In this document: positions 29,066 to 38,444 of the stretch, piece by piece
Numbering within the stretch: the stretch's first letter is position 1
How the letters are laid out: each line of letters starts with the position of its first letter
Assembly: GCA_017398355.1 (NCBI GenBank)
Contig: JAFQGD010000031.1
Location: 1-64,000, forward strand
Source: Akkermansia sp.
GTDB lineage: Bacteria > Verrucomicrobiota > Verrucomicrobiia > Verrucomicrobiales > Akkermansiaceae
Direction: 5' to 3'
Length of the DNA: 64,000 bases
Made by a program: the position numbers and the translations under genes
Notes under the pieces: generated by a model
Told to the model about the DNA's origin: nothing
The model's database searches: none
Seen by the model: the letters and a program-made list of their open reading frames with translations, nothing else

Positions 29066-30066
29066 CTCATCCCCATACTCAGGAGATAGCTCAGGCACTC
29101 GTAGATTGGTTCACCCAATGTGGCAAGGACTATCCGTGGCGGCGCACAACAGACCCTTGGGCTATCTTGGTGAGTGAAATTATGTTGCAACAAACCACCA
29201 TCCCGACCGTATTGGGGCGCTATGATAAGTGGATGCAACAATTCCCGACACCGCAGGCTCTCGCATCAGCGAGTGAGGAGGAAGCCCTGCGCTCATGGGA
29301 GGGGTTGGGGTACTACCGCCGTGTCAAAGCGTTGCGAGCTGCGGCTCAAACTATTGTAGAAAAGCATGGTGGCATTTTTCCGGAAAAATTTGAGGATATT
29401 CATGCTTTACCCGGAGTGGGTGATTACACGGTTGGCGCCATTCTTAGTTTTGCATGGAATCGGCCGGCCCCCCTTGTTGACGCCAACGTCTCCCGCGTAT
29501 TTGCGCGGCTCTGCAACGACTCAACCCCCATTGACACGCCGGCAGGAAAGCGAGCCCAATGGGAACTGGCAGCAGAAATGGTGCATCCAACCCACCCAAG
29601 AGCCTATAACTCCGCTCTTATGGAACTGGGGCAAACCATCTGCACCCCCAGCTCACCGGCATGCATCATTTGCCCGGTAAGAGCCTATTGTCTTGCGCAA
29701 GACCCGGCAAGCCTCCCCGTCAAGACACCGCACAAAGAAACGACTGCTTTGTCTCATCATGACATTTGGGTCCTTTCAGATAAAGGGCTCCTCTTAGAAA
29801 AACAAGCGGAAGGCTCCCGCCATGCCGGGCTATATCGCCTACCTCAACGTCCGGCAGAAGAAGCCGCTCATTTGACTCAGATTTGCAAACAGCAATACAA
29901 TGTGACGCGCTATAACGTCACTCGCTACCTACACTTGGCAGATGTTGCCAGCACTACCATACGCCCCGGAGAGGAATATATCCCCCTGCATTTATTGGAT
30001 AGTATCCCTATGGCTTCCCCGGATAGAAAACTCATCAACCGTTACCTCCAGAAATCAGAGGATTGA
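29062..30066 (+). CDS. mutY: A/G-specific adenine glycosylase
   Basis: This 334-residue base-excision enzyme removes adenine mispaired with 8-oxoguanine. It has EIMLQQTTIPTV near residue 40, the helix-hairpin-helix LPGVGDYTVGAIL with catalytic Asp in VDANVSRV, and a 4Fe-4S motif C-x6-C-x2-C-x5-C (CTPSSPACIICPVRAYC). A NUDIX-like C-terminal region recognises 8-oxoG. It is coupled to the SulP gene by a four-base overlap. Confidence 0.95.
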   Translation: MTHPHTQEIAQALVDWFTQCGKDYPWRRTTDPWAILVSEIMLQQTTIPTVLGRYDKWMQQFPTPQALASASEEEALRSWEGLGYYRRVKALRAAAQTIVEKHGGIFPEKFEDIHALPGVGDYTVGAILSFAWNRPAPLVDANVSRVFARLCNDSTPIDTPAGKRAQWELAAEMVHPTHPRAYNSALMELGQTICTPSSPACIICPVRAYCLAQDPASLPVKTPHKETTALSHHDIWVLSDKGLLLEKQAEGSRHAGLYRLPQRPAEEAAHLTQICKQQYNVTRYNVTRYLHLADVASTTIRPGEEYIPLHLLDSIPMASPDRKLINRYLQKSED

Positions 30067-30067
30067 T

Positions 30068-30388
30068 TCAATACCGCCGTTTTTTTCCGGAGCGAGCCCC
30101 CGCCCCCTTCGGACCATGTGAGCGAGTAGGATAATACACGCAATCATTGTCCGGCACTTGTTGCCACCCTGCATCGGTAGAAGTTCGCTCTTTCCCATAT
30201 TCCGGGTAATTATCCGGGTAGTACTTAGGTGCGCGGTAGGTTGGTTCCCTCTCTCGTCTATAAGCATAATCTCTGCCCTCCAGCTTATTATTTTTGCGCA
30301 AAATTCTCGTGATTTGAGGGGCAGCATACGCATCACACAGCACCCCTGAAATCATCATTGCAAGCAAAAGAGCGAAAGTTATTCTCAT
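30068..30388 (-). CDS. Small secreted tyrosine/arginine-rich protein
   Basis: This 106-residue protein has a signal peptide (MRITFALLLAMMISGVLCDAYA) and a basic mature part rich in Tyr, Arg and Pro, with two YPDNYPEYG-like segments and a KKRRY tail. I do not recognise the family. It converges with mutY, whose stop lies one base away. An in-frame GTG one codon earlier is a possible alternative start. Confidence 0.6.
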   Translation of the reverse strand: MRITFALLLAMMISGVLCDAYAAPQITRILRKNNKLEGRDYAYRREREPTYRAPKYYPDNYPEYGKERTSTDAGWQQVPDNDCVYYPTRSHGPKGAGARSGKKRRY

Positions 30389-30461
30389 CACAGGGTATGA
30401 TGACAGAACTGCACTTTGCTGTCAATCACATTCTTCTGTCAACCCCAATGTGTTTTATGAT

Positions 30462-30507
30462 AAAAAAACAATCCCGCAGGGAAGCAAGACGCCTTCCCGC
30501 GGGATTG
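30462..30507 (-). terminator. Terminator of tpiA
   Basis: CAATCCCGC-AGGGAAG and CTTCCC-GCGGGATTG form a long stem. On the minus strand it is followed by TTTTTTT. It lies 22 bases after the tpiA stop. Confidence 0.85.
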
Positions 30508-30528
30508 AGGGTAAAGGAATATGTAGAC

Positions 30529-31293
30529 TTACACAGCAGCCTTGATGATGGCGGCAAAGGAATCAGCCTTGAGGGCTGCGCCACCTACCAAAGCACCGTC
30601 AATGTCGGGCTGGCTCATCAGCTCAGCGGCATTACCGGGCTTCACGGAACCACCATACTGCAAACGAACCTTGTCAGCAGCATCCTGACCGAAGGTGTCG
30701 GCAATCACGCCACGAATGAAAGCGTGTGCGTCCTGAGCGTCAGCAGCGGAAGCAGTCTTACCGGTGCCAATGGCCCATACGGGTTCGTAAGCAATGACCA
30801 AACCGGCAACTTCTTCAGCAGTAAGGCCCTCCAGGCCTTCCACAACTTGGCTCTTAAGCACTGTCTCAAGCTGACCGCCTTCGCGCTGCTCCAGCGTCTC
30901 ACCAATGCAGTAGATGGGGATGATACCAGCAGCCAAAGCCTTCTTAATCTTCTTATTAATGTAGGCGTTGGTTTCGCCATGGTACTGGCGACGCTCGCTG
31001 TGGCCAAGCACCACATACTTGCAGCCCAACTCGTTAAGCATGGCGGTGGAGATTTCACCGGTGAAAGCGCCATTATCGCGATCGCTCACGTCCTGAGCGC
31101 CCACGCCTACGCAAGTGCAGCCGTTCAGTACTTCCATAACAGCGGGAATGGTGATAAACGGAGGTACGATGACCTTATCTACAGCCTTGCATTCGCAAGT
31201 GATTTCGTTCTTGAATGCAGCGAGGAACTCCTTGGCCTCTGCAGGGCCGATGTTCATCTTCCAGTTTGCAGCAATAATGGGTGTACGGGACAT
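30529..31293 (-). CDS. tpiA: Triosephosphate isomerase
   Basis: This 254-residue glycolytic enzyme interconverts DHAP and glyceraldehyde 3-phosphate. The N-terminal AANWKMN carries the catalytic Lys. The catalytic His lies in VLGHSERR and the catalytic Glu in AYEPVWAIGTGKTA. The phosphate loop YGGSVKPGNA is present. Length is normal. It is a single gene with its own terminator. Confidence 0.97.
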   Translation of the reverse strand: MSRTPIIAANWKMNIGPAEAKEFLAAFKNEITCECKAVDKVIVPPFITIPAVMEVLNGCTCVGVGAQDVSDRDNGAFTGEISTAMLNELGCKYVVLGHSERRQYHGETNAYINKKIKKALAAGIIPIYCIGETLEQREGGQLETVLKSQVVEGLEGLTAEEVAGLVIAYEPVWAIGTGKTASAADAQDAHAFIRGVIADTFGQDAADKVRLQYGGSVKPGNAAELMSQPDIDGALVGGAALKADSFAAIIKAAV

Positions 31294-31446
31294 AGTTATA
31301 AGAATTGTCTTGTTGTGACGCGCAAAAGCCTACCGTTTTACGACCAGAAAGTCAAGACAATTTCGCGCGTCTTCATGGCCTTGAGAATAGGGGGGACACA
31401 CTTAGCTCTTTTGTTACCCGCAAAAATGTGATAGGATGACCGAAGC

Positions 31447-33477
31447 ATGCGAGCATACAGTGCAATTTTTCTATGTATGGGTATTATATTCTGCTCCTGT
31501 GAGGACCAGGAGGGGGAACTCGTATACACAGGAAAAAGCAAACACTGGAATCAGAAAGAAGTCCCCATATCACTGAAATGTGCGGCTTGCCACACCAAGG
31601 AATTCGAACAATGGGCAGGAAGCGACCACGCATGGGCTTGGAGAAATACAGACATGTCGCTTGACTCCGAACCCTTTCATGGACAAGAAATTAAAGCTCA
31701 TGGAGAAAAACTGGCATTCCACACGAACAGACAAGGCGAGTTGTTGCTGATTAATCATGCCAGCAGGGAGGAATTTAAGGTAAATTCCGTATTGGGACGC
31801 CGCCCGCTTATCCAATACTTGGTAAAAGGAAAAGATGGGGGGCTGCACACACCGAGTGCAGCGTGGGATACGGAGAAGCGAGAGTGGTTTGATGTCTTTG
31901 CCGGGGATGAACGCCTCAGCAGAGAGGGATTGGCTGAGCGAAGGGACGGAGACTGGGGGCACTGGCTTGGGCGTGGTATGAATTGGAATTCTCAGTGTGC
32001 CTGGTGTCACATGACAGAGTTTCGCAAGAACTATCATGCGGAGACGGACACATACCACTCCACATGGAAAGAACCGGGAGTAAGCTGTATACAATGCCAT
32101 CCGCTCGCATCTGCCCCGGATGCAGAAAACGGCTGCATGGCAGATGCAGCCAGACGCAAACTTTCCTCTCGGCAAGTGCATGATAATTGCGCCACCTGCC
32201 ACGCAAGACGAGAGGAGCTGGATGACCAATTCCAAGCAGGCGACAGCTTTGATGAACATTTCCGTCTTGAAGTCCCACTCATTGAAGGCATATTTCATCC
32301 CAATGGCATGCAAAGGGATGAGGATTATTGTGAAACTGGATTGCGGCTCAGCAAAATGGGCGCTGCCGGTGTAAGCTGTATTGATTGCCATGACCCGCAT
32401 AGCGCCCAACTAAAACTGCCACAAGAAGACAATAGCCTGTGTTTGCGCTGTCATGCAACGGGTACGATGGTGAACAATACCCCCGCACCTATCATTGATA
32501 TCAATACTCACACCCCCTGCCCACCGCAAAGCACGGGAGGAAGGTGTGTAGAATGCCACATGCCGGAAAGTAATTACATGGCGCGAGACCCTCGCCGAGA
32601 TCATTCTTTCAACTCGCCTGATGCGCAGATGAGCAAAGAATGCACTGTGCCCAATGCGTGCCTCATGTGCCATAAAGACAAAGATAATGACTGGGCGCAG
32701 GAACATATTGCACGCGTCTATAGTGGCACGCATATAGAAAGCAAGAGGCAACGGACCCGCGCTATCGCAGCTGCAATGCAAGGGAACGCCAATGAGGAAG
32801 AATTGCTGAAGTTGTTTGGGAGTGAATCCAATAGCACTTGGAAAGCAACCATCTTAGAGCACTTGGCAACACTTCCCCGTAGTGAAGCCATCATGCAAAC
32901 GGCTCGCAGGGCGGCACAAGATGGCAATGTATTGGTGCGTGCAGCAGCCGCACAGCTTCTTGGTTCAGAAAGCGCACCTATGCTACTGGATAAGGCCCGA
33001 TTGGTGCGTCGCGCTGCAGCTTGGCAAAACCTCTCCCTCATCCAAAGCCAAGCAAAGGCAAAACAAGCATTCAGGGAACAACTTGACACAGCTCGGCATC
33101 AGGCAGACCAACCTACCGGCGCTATGCAACTAGCCATGCTTGCTCAAGCGGCCAATCAGCAAGAAGAAGCAGAAAAACAGTACAAACGAGCTATCAGGCT
33201 AGATGCCTCCAGCCCGGTAGCCTACATGGATTACGCCGTCTTCTTAGCCGGCAGAAACCGCCCGGCAGAAGCTTTAGCTCAAATGCTGACCTGTGCCGAA
33301 AAAGCCCCGCAAAATCCGATGGTGCAATATAGACTTGGACTCATATTGGCCGAATGCGGATACATACCGGAAGCCATTCGAGCCATGCAAAAAGCACTCC
33401 ACATCGCCCCGGATTACCAAGAAGCACAACAAGCATTACAGCAACTCACCCCCTACCATTCTCCTTCAAGCAAATAA
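31447..33477 (+). CDS. Octaheme c-type cytochrome with HEAT/TPR C-terminus
   Basis: This 676-residue exported protein has a short hydrophobic leader with a lipobox-like IIFCSC, so it may be a lipoprotein. Eight CxxCH haem sites (CAACH, CAWCH, CIQCH, CATCH, CIDCH, CLRCH, CVECH, CLMCH) lie between residues 45 and 409. The C-terminal part has alanine-rich helical repeats (about 430-540, HEAT-like) and then TPR-like repeats ending in the motif APDYQEAQQAL. Its layout recalls cytochrome c554/multihaem proteins. No cytochrome maturation or partner redox gene is adjacent; redox role is inferred. Confidence 0.8.
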   Translation: MRAYSAIFLCMGIIFCSCEDQEGELVYTGKSKHWNQKEVPISLKCAACHTKEFEQWAGSDHAWAWRNTDMSLDSEPFHGQEIKAHGEKLAFHTNRQGELLLINHASREEFKVNSVLGRRPLIQYLVKGKDGGLHTPSAAWDTEKREWFDVFAGDERLSREGLAERRDGDWGHWLGRGMNWNSQCAWCHMTEFRKNYHAETDTYHSTWKEPGVSCIQCHPLASAPDAENGCMADAARRKLSSRQVHDNCATCHARREELDDQFQAGDSFDEHFRLEVPLIEGIFHPNGMQRDEDYCETGLRLSKMGAAGVSCIDCHDPHSAQLKLPQEDNSLCLRCHATGTMVNNTPAPIIDINTHTPCPPQSTGGRCVECHMPESNYMARDPRRDHSFNSPDAQMSKECTVPNACLMCHKDKDNDWAQEHIARVYSGTHIESKRQRTRAIAAAMQGNANEEELLKLFGSESNSTWKATILEHLATLPRSEAIMQTARRAAQDGNVLVRAAAAQLLGSESAPMLLDKARLVRRAAAWQNLSLIQSQAKAKQAFREQLDTARHQADQPTGAMQLAMLAQAANQQEEAEKQYKRAIRLDASSPVAYMDYAVFLAGRNRPAEALAQMLTCAEKAPQNPMVQYRLGLILAECGYIPEAIRAMQKALHIAPDYQEAQQALQQLTPYHSPSSK

Positions 33478-33497
33478 AAACACTATACTCATTAGCC

Positions 33498-34310
33498 ATG
33501 GAACCCACCCATCTTGCTCTTACTGTTTTGGCCTGCATTGTTGCAGCCATCATTTTCTTTTCTATTTTCAAAGGCGTCATCCGCATGATTTTATTAGCCA
33601 TTGCCGTCATCAGCGCAATTGTAGTCTGGATGTTCATTCAGCGTAGTGGCTTCACTTTCCTATCCTTTCTGACAGCCAATCCGCAACCGTGGATGGTACA
33701 AACAGCGGCATGGGGACTCTCCATTTTCGTTTTCATGGTCTTTTTCCATGGCATGTCGTGGTTCTCGCAGCTTTTTTCGTGGCGCCGTGGCGGTGCCAGC
33801 ACGTGCGGTATCATCACAAATATCCTGATGAGTTGCCTCATGATTTGGATTGCAACCCTGGGTATTTCATACTACGGCAACATTTCCCTCATTAGCCACT
33901 ATCAATCCTTGGCAGAATCTTATATGAACAAGAAACCGTCTCCGGAAATGCCTTGGTTCACTCGCATGAAGTTCCTGCTGCGCAAAGCCGACAGCACGGG
34001 GTGGCTGGAAAAAATAGACCCCATGGACGACCCGGCACAAGCATATTTGGCTTGTTTGGTGGCTTTCGGATGCTCCTTAGATGAGACTCAATATACAGCG
34101 TTTTATAACGAACGCTTAGCAAATTGTGGTATACCGCAACCAACGCGCTTTCTGGACTTATTCCGAGACAAAGGGTTGCGCACACTTGTTGCAGAAAAGC
34201 GTTTTGTAACACTGTTGGAGAACGAACGCTTAAAGACATTCCTGCAATTTAGAGATACGGAAGACCACATGCTGCGGATTTTGCGTGGTACTACAGCTTC
34301 ACCTCATTGA
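33498..34310 (+). CDS. CvpA-like membrane protein
   Basis: This 270-residue protein has four hydrophobic segments in its first 140 residues, with FKGVIRMILLAIAVISAIVV resembling the CvpA (colicin V production) family, and a soluble helical C-terminal half. The ATG at 33498 lies 20 bases after the cytochrome gene; earlier in-frame codons overlap that gene. The family assignment is tentative and the role unknown. It converges with the comEC-like gene (6-base gap). Confidence 0.6.
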   Translation: MEPTHLALTVLACIVAAIIFFSIFKGVIRMILLAIAVISAIVVWMFIQRSGFTFLSFLTANPQPWMVQTAAWGLSIFVFMVFFHGMSWFSQLFSWRRGGASTCGIITNILMSCLMIWIATLGISYYGNISLISHYQSLAESYMNKKPSPEMPWFTRMKFLLRKADSTGWLEKIDPMDDPAQAYLACLVAFGCSLDETQYTAFYNERLANCGIPQPTRFLDLFRDKGLRTLVAEKRFVTLLENERLKTFLQFRDTEDHMLRILRGTTASPH

Positions 34311-34316
34311 TTTGCC

Positions 34317-36404
34317 CTAGGGCTTATCACAAAAATACACTGCAGGAGCTGCATCCATACGCACGATTTCAACCGAGGCTGAGTCCTGGGAGAATTGTGG
34401 CAAATCTTTTACGGAAGGCAGTAAAATGATAGTAGAGGCACCTATGGAGCGGATTGTATCTGCATCTGCCAACGGCATGCGTTGATTGCGCCCGAGTATG
34501 AGAATATCTGCTTTTCTTTCCTCCTCGGGTATGCTCTCAAAAGTCAACAATGAGGCATCACCTACATATAGCACACGGTCTTTTTCTCTTTGCCACATGA
34601 CAATGGGTGTCACATTGTCCATTGGTTTGCGGGGGATGGTAGCAGGCGCTGCATAGATTCTAAAAACACCGGCTTTTGTTGCTAAATCGGTTTTCCCCTT
34701 TAATGTATCAGCATCCAATAAGCGAGCATGCGGCCAAGTTGCGGTAAGGACAGCGGACATTTCAGCTCGTTTGGCAGACGGCTTGGGCAAGAGGATGCCG
34801 GCTGGTGTAAACCCCGAATGAAAAACTGCCGGTTCAATGTTAAAACGAGCTGTTGGGGCATTACCGGTAGCAATCAATAGCCCGCCATTACCCAACATGC
34901 ATGCACTTTCACCGTATCCAGTGGATATAAGCATCATGCTTTCCGGAGGCTGCGGAAGCTGCGCCGGTAAGTAAGCGGCGGGGAGAGCTCCGCACATAGC
35001 CACGACGGTTATGAGTCCTTGAGCACTTTGCAAGGCGAGAGTTGTCACCACCGAACCAATGAATGGGACGGCACCCAAAATCATTGCCGCCAATCCGGTA
35101 GCCATGACAACCGGCAAAATGGGAGAGATGAGGATGTTGGTAAGGAAACTATGTGTATTGAGTGTATGAAATTGAGCTATCGTTATAGGCAATGACACCA
35201 ACCAAGCCCAGAGGGAAATGATGACCACACCACGCACACCCAATTCAAAAGATGACAATCGGCGTTCTGCGTTGGTTCTAATCCGATAGGGGATATAATC
35301 ATTGGGGCCGAACCACGGACTTTCGCGTAGTGAAAGTCGCATACCTACACAGATGGCCGCATACACGATAAATGATAACTGGAACCCGGCGTTATAAATT
35401 TGGTAGGGTTGGGGAAGCAGAACGAGAAGCGCCACAAAGCTCCATGTATTGAGCAAACTGACACGCTTATGCAAAATAGCCCCTCCAAGCACGACGGCAG
35501 CCATCATATACGCGCGTACTGCCGGCACGGCAAAACCGGTCATAACGACGTATAAACCGCATACCAGCAAGATTACAATACGCGATAGGGCCACTCTCAC
35601 ACGGCAGAGCCTCAGCATTCCCCACAATATGCCACCCAACAACCCAACGTGCAGGCCACTCACCGCAAAAGCATGCAAACAGCCACCTTTGCGAAAATCC
35701 AGCATCGTCTCATCCTCAGCTCTGGTTTTATCCCCCAATACAAGAGCGCACAGAACTTGCCGACGCGCATCATTCTCAGTACCTGGGGGCATCAAGCGCA
35801 AGGAAAGAGCTTCACGCACCGCTAGTGCGGCTCCGCAAAATGCCGCCCACGAGAAAGGATGCCCCAGGTATTCCCCCTGCACAAGGTGTAAACTTGCAGC
35901 AATGCCTTGTTGTTGCATCCAGCGTGTAGAATCAAACATTCCCTGCACGAGAGGGTGCTGCACATGCCCCTTTTCTGCTTTCACCTTTACTACATCCCCT
36001 AATTGCCACGGTATCTGCTCTCCTCGTACAACAAGTTTTGCGCCGTCCCGGTGCGAACTAAGTACACAACCGGATGTCAATTTGCGCACCACTGTACCTT
36101 GCAATTCTACTACGTCATGAACAGAGAGATACTCTTGCAAGGTTTCAACTGCGTGTTGTTGGCGTTCTTGTTGCAAACATGCCACTAATACACACAGGAG
36201 GGCAGCTATCCCTATGCGCCACAATTTTAGAACTGCCACAAGCAGCAAGGAGAATGCGGCTAAGCACCAAAACCAACCGCCTAGCACTCCACCTACTACT
36301 GCAACTAAGGGCAAAAACAGAGGAGCGCTAAGCAGTATACGCCGCAGCACTGTATACAATACACCTGCTCTTTCCGAGCTCGCGTCTTTTAGCCCAGGTT
36401 CCAT
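34317..36404 (-). CDS. ComEC/Rec2-like DNA-uptake channel with degenerate C-terminal domain
   Basis: This 695-residue protein has the DUF4131-like N-terminal segment, the competence domain with GGCLHAFAVSGLHVGLLGGILW and multiple membrane helices, and a C-terminal region that aligns in order with the metallo-beta-lactamase-like domain of ComEC. Where the family has HxHxDH after the ILLTHP-like strand, this protein has ILLPKPSAKRAE, so the metal ligands are missing. ComEC carries single-stranded DNA across the inner membrane during transformation. It begins 4 bases after a cysteine desulfurase gene. No other com genes are in the window. Confidence 0.8.
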   Translation of the reverse strand: MEPGLKDASSERAGVLYTVLRRILLSAPLFLPLVAVVGGVLGGWFWCLAAFSLLLVAVLKLWRIGIAALLCVLVACLQQERQQHAVETLQEYLSVHDVVELQGTVVRKLTSGCVLSSHRDGAKLVVRGEQIPWQLGDVVKVKAEKGHVQHPLVQGMFDSTRWMQQQGIAASLHLVQGEYLGHPFSWAAFCGAALAVREALSLRLMPPGTENDARRQVLCALVLGDKTRAEDETMLDFRKGGCLHAFAVSGLHVGLLGGILWGMLRLCRVRVALSRIVILLVCGLYVVMTGFAVPAVRAYMMAAVVLGGAILHKRVSLLNTWSFVALLVLLPQPYQIYNAGFQLSFIVYAAICVGMRLSLRESPWFGPNDYIPYRIRTNAERRLSSFELGVRGVVIISLWAWLVSLPITIAQFHTLNTHSFLTNILISPILPVVMATGLAAMILGAVPFIGSVVTTLALQSAQGLITVVAMCGALPAAYLPAQLPQPPESMMLISTGYGESACMLGNGGLLIATGNAPTARFNIEPAVFHSGFTPAGILLPKPSAKRAEMSAVLTATWPHARLLDADTLKGKTDLATKAGVFRIYAAPATIPRKPMDNVTPIVMWQREKDRVLYVGDASLLTFESIPEEERKADILILGRNQRMPLADADTIRSIGASTIILLPSVKDLPQFSQDSASVEIVRMDAAPAVYFCDKP

Positions 36405-36407
36405 TAC

Positions 36408-37526
36408 TTACCGATAAACCATTACCGGCCCGGTGTTGACAGATTGCACAGAACGTAGCTTCCGCACGGCTTTAATAAATATCTCTGCCGCCTTTCCAAC
36501 CTCTTCTGTTGTCGTATAGCGAGACATTGAAAAACGGATGGATTCCCGTATTTCTTTATCTGCCAGCCCCATTGCCTTCAGCACATGGCTGGGATGTGGC
36601 TCTGCACTCGTACACGCAGACCCGGCCGAACAGAGTAGCCCCATGGGCTCCAACAATAGGAACAGAGACTCGGCGGCACAGCCCGGTACCCGCATGTTGA
36701 GAACATGCGGTAAACGCTTAGCACTCGCTCCATTTTGCACATAATCAATACCGGCAGCGCTTATTTGCTCTAGGAAAAGTTCTCTCATCTGCGCTATACG
36801 TTCATACGTTGCTGCCGCAGTCATAGCCAATTCGGCAGCCTTCCCAAAGCCGACAATTCCCGGTACGTTCTCTGTTCCAGCGCGGCGATAATCTTCCTGC
36901 GAGCCACCGGTCAGCAAGGGATGCCATTCTGTTCCACGGCGAGCATACAAAGCCCCTACCCCTTTGGGCCCATGCAGTTTATGAGCAGATAATGAGGCGA
37001 AATCGATGGGATAATCCCGTAAACAAATCGGCACTTTCCCGGCCGCCTGCACAATATCTACATGCACCCGAGCCCCGGCCTCCACTGCTGCGGAGCACAT
37101 GGATTTGATAGGCTGAATAACACCTGTTTCATGGTTCGCCCAAGCAAAGCTGGCCCCATCTCGACCCTTCAGCAATTCTTTCCACTCCGGCAAATCAACC
37201 ACCCCATTGGAAAGCACAGCGCAGGCCTCACCGGATATGGTACGCAGTGTTGCAGGATGCTCCGTAGCAAGGGTCAATGCCGAGCGGAACTGAGCCAATG
37301 CCGTATTAGTAGCTTCTGTCCCTCCACTGGTAAAAAAGATTTCATCGGGGTGCGCCCCAACTAATGCCGCAACTTGTTCACGAGCTATCTCAACCGCACG
37401 CCGTACATCCTTTGCAGCGTGATATGAAGCAGAGGGATTAAAATACTGCCCCTGCAAGTATGGAAGCATCTCCTCCAATACCTCGGGTGCCACCGGTGTC
37501 GTAGCGTTATTATCCCAGTATATCAT
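36408..37526 (-). CDS. Cysteine desulfurase (NifS/IscS type)
   Basis: This 372-residue PLP enzyme begins MIYWDNNATTPVAPEVLEEM, characteristic of class I desulfurases. The PLP lysine lies in SLSAHKLHGPKGVGALY, and the catalytic cysteine in GSACTSAEPHPSHVL. It mobilises sulfur from cysteine for Fe-S clusters or tRNA thiolation. The ATG at 37526 overlaps the upstream stop by four bases. A second desulfurase (SufS type) is present at 45.6-46.8 kb. Confidence 0.9.
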   Translation of the reverse strand: MIYWDNNATTPVAPEVLEEMLPYLQGQYFNPSASYHAAKDVRRAVEIAREQVAALVGAHPDEIFFTSGGTEATNTALAQFRSALTLATEHPATLRTISGEACAVLSNGVVDLPEWKELLKGRDGASFAWANHETGVIQPIKSMCSAAVEAGARVHVDIVQAAGKVPICLRDYPIDFASLSAHKLHGPKGVGALYARRGTEWHPLLTGGSQEDYRRAGTENVPGIVGFGKAAELAMTAAATYERIAQMRELFLEQISAAGIDYVQNGASAKRLPHVLNMRVPGCAAESLFLLLEPMGLLCSAGSACTSAEPHPSHVLKAMGLADKEIRESIRFSMSRYTTTEEVGKAAEIFIKAVRKLRSVQSVNTGPVMVYR

Positions 37527-37972
37527 GGCATTTTCTCCACCAGCATCTGAGCCGTTATCCATTCCGGAGTAGCAAGTTCCAGTGCATCAATGCGCTTCAA
37601 TTCTGCTTTTATTTGCTTCTTTTGTTTTGCTACAAGCGCTTCCCGTTTTTTATCCTCGGCCTCCATCGCTTCACCGGTGGGGCGCGTCGCGGCTCCCACT
37701 TCGCCCAAGGCGGTTTGTTCCCCGCTTCCGCTTTCCAGCATATCACATAGCACCTTGCAGGCCTTCTCTGCGCTGCGCTCATCTTTTATCTTGCGTAGCT
37801 GCGCAATGACTTTTTTACGTAAATTAATTTCATCCTTTACCCAAGTCTCAGCCTCCTGTCGGGCATATTTCTGTTCTTGGCGCTGCTGGGCCGGACTCAA
37901 CTTTTCTTCCTGCCCATTGCCGGGCACAGACACCAGCAGAACCATCAGTACAAGGCTAAGTATCTTATTCAT
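37523..37972 (-). CDS. Small secreted charged/coiled-coil protein
   Basis: This 149-residue protein has a signal peptide (MNKILSLVLMVLLVSVPGNG) and a highly charged, helical mature region rich in Lys, Glu and Gln, including a central AEKACKVLCDML segment. I do not recognise the family. The ATG at 37972 was chosen because it begins a standard signal peptide; an ATG 7 codons earlier is less likely. It overlaps the desulfurase start by four bases and may be its operon leader. Confidence 0.55.
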   Translation of the reverse strand: MNKILSLVLMVLLVSVPGNGQEEKLSPAQQRQEQKYARQEAETWVKDEINLRKKVIAQLRKIKDERSAEKACKVLCDMLESGSGEQTALGEVGAATRPTGEAMEAEDKKREALVAKQKKQIKAELKRIDALELATPEWITAQMLVEKMP

Positions 37973-38444
37973 ATCTGCACAAAAAGTTAGCACGGGCGTG
38001 TTCTCAAGTCAAGCAGGATGTGAAAAGGTTCACTCCAAACAAAATGTGTCTCCAAAATTTTGCAAGCAATAGAAACATAAACAACGTTTTTACCCCCCCT
38101 CATCACAATAAATTGAAATATCATTGTAGATTTGTTTGCGTGCCGGAGGCGAGCCACATTTTGAGCCAGCCACAGGTCGGGCGAAACTTCCGCGTCAGTC
38201 CCGGGGCTGGCATGGTAGTAAGACCGGAACCCCGCCCACCGGCGGGGTGATAGGCTCAAGAAGGCGTGCGTTTATTTATCGGACTCTTTGCTTAAACATA
38301 AGGATAACAGCATAGCCGTTCTAAATAGCTATGCTGCACCCTGCGTAGATCCTCCTACCTCTTTCCTGAAAAACGCAACGCGAGAAGACACCTTTAATCG
38401 TCACTCATTCATAATTCTAAATAACTTTTCAACAAAATTGTACA
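37973..38444. other. AT-rich intergenic region with an RNA-like island
   Basis: No gene is seen in this 472-base gap. It contains the GC-rich structured island described separately (38138-38269) and a second hairpin, CAGCATAGC with GCTATGCTG at 38308-38336, that has no T run on either strand and so is not a clear terminator. The rest is AT-rich without recognisable promoter or protein signals. Confidence 0.6.
38138..38269 (+). ncRNA. Candidate structured RNA of unknown family
   Basis: A 132-base GC-rich island in AT-rich surroundings folds into nested helices. The outer stem is GCGTGCC (38138-38144) with GGCGTGC (38263-38269). Inside it GAGCC (38151-38155) pairs with GGCTC (38253-38257). Two arms follow: GCCAGCC (38165-38171) with GGCTGGC (38205-38211), and CCCCGCC (38230-38236) with GGCGGGG (38241-38247). 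The outer stem needs two G-U pairs that become A-C mismatches on the other strand, which favours a plus-strand transcript. No known riboswitch, tRNA, SRP RNA, 6S RNA or RNase P motif was recognised. Confidence 0.35.

Noticed and set aside
38138..38269. Cobalamin riboswitch or tRNA in the structured island
   Set aside because: The B12-box order and the conserved core could not be matched on either strand, and there is no cloverleaf or T-loop; it is reported only as an unknown RNA candidate.
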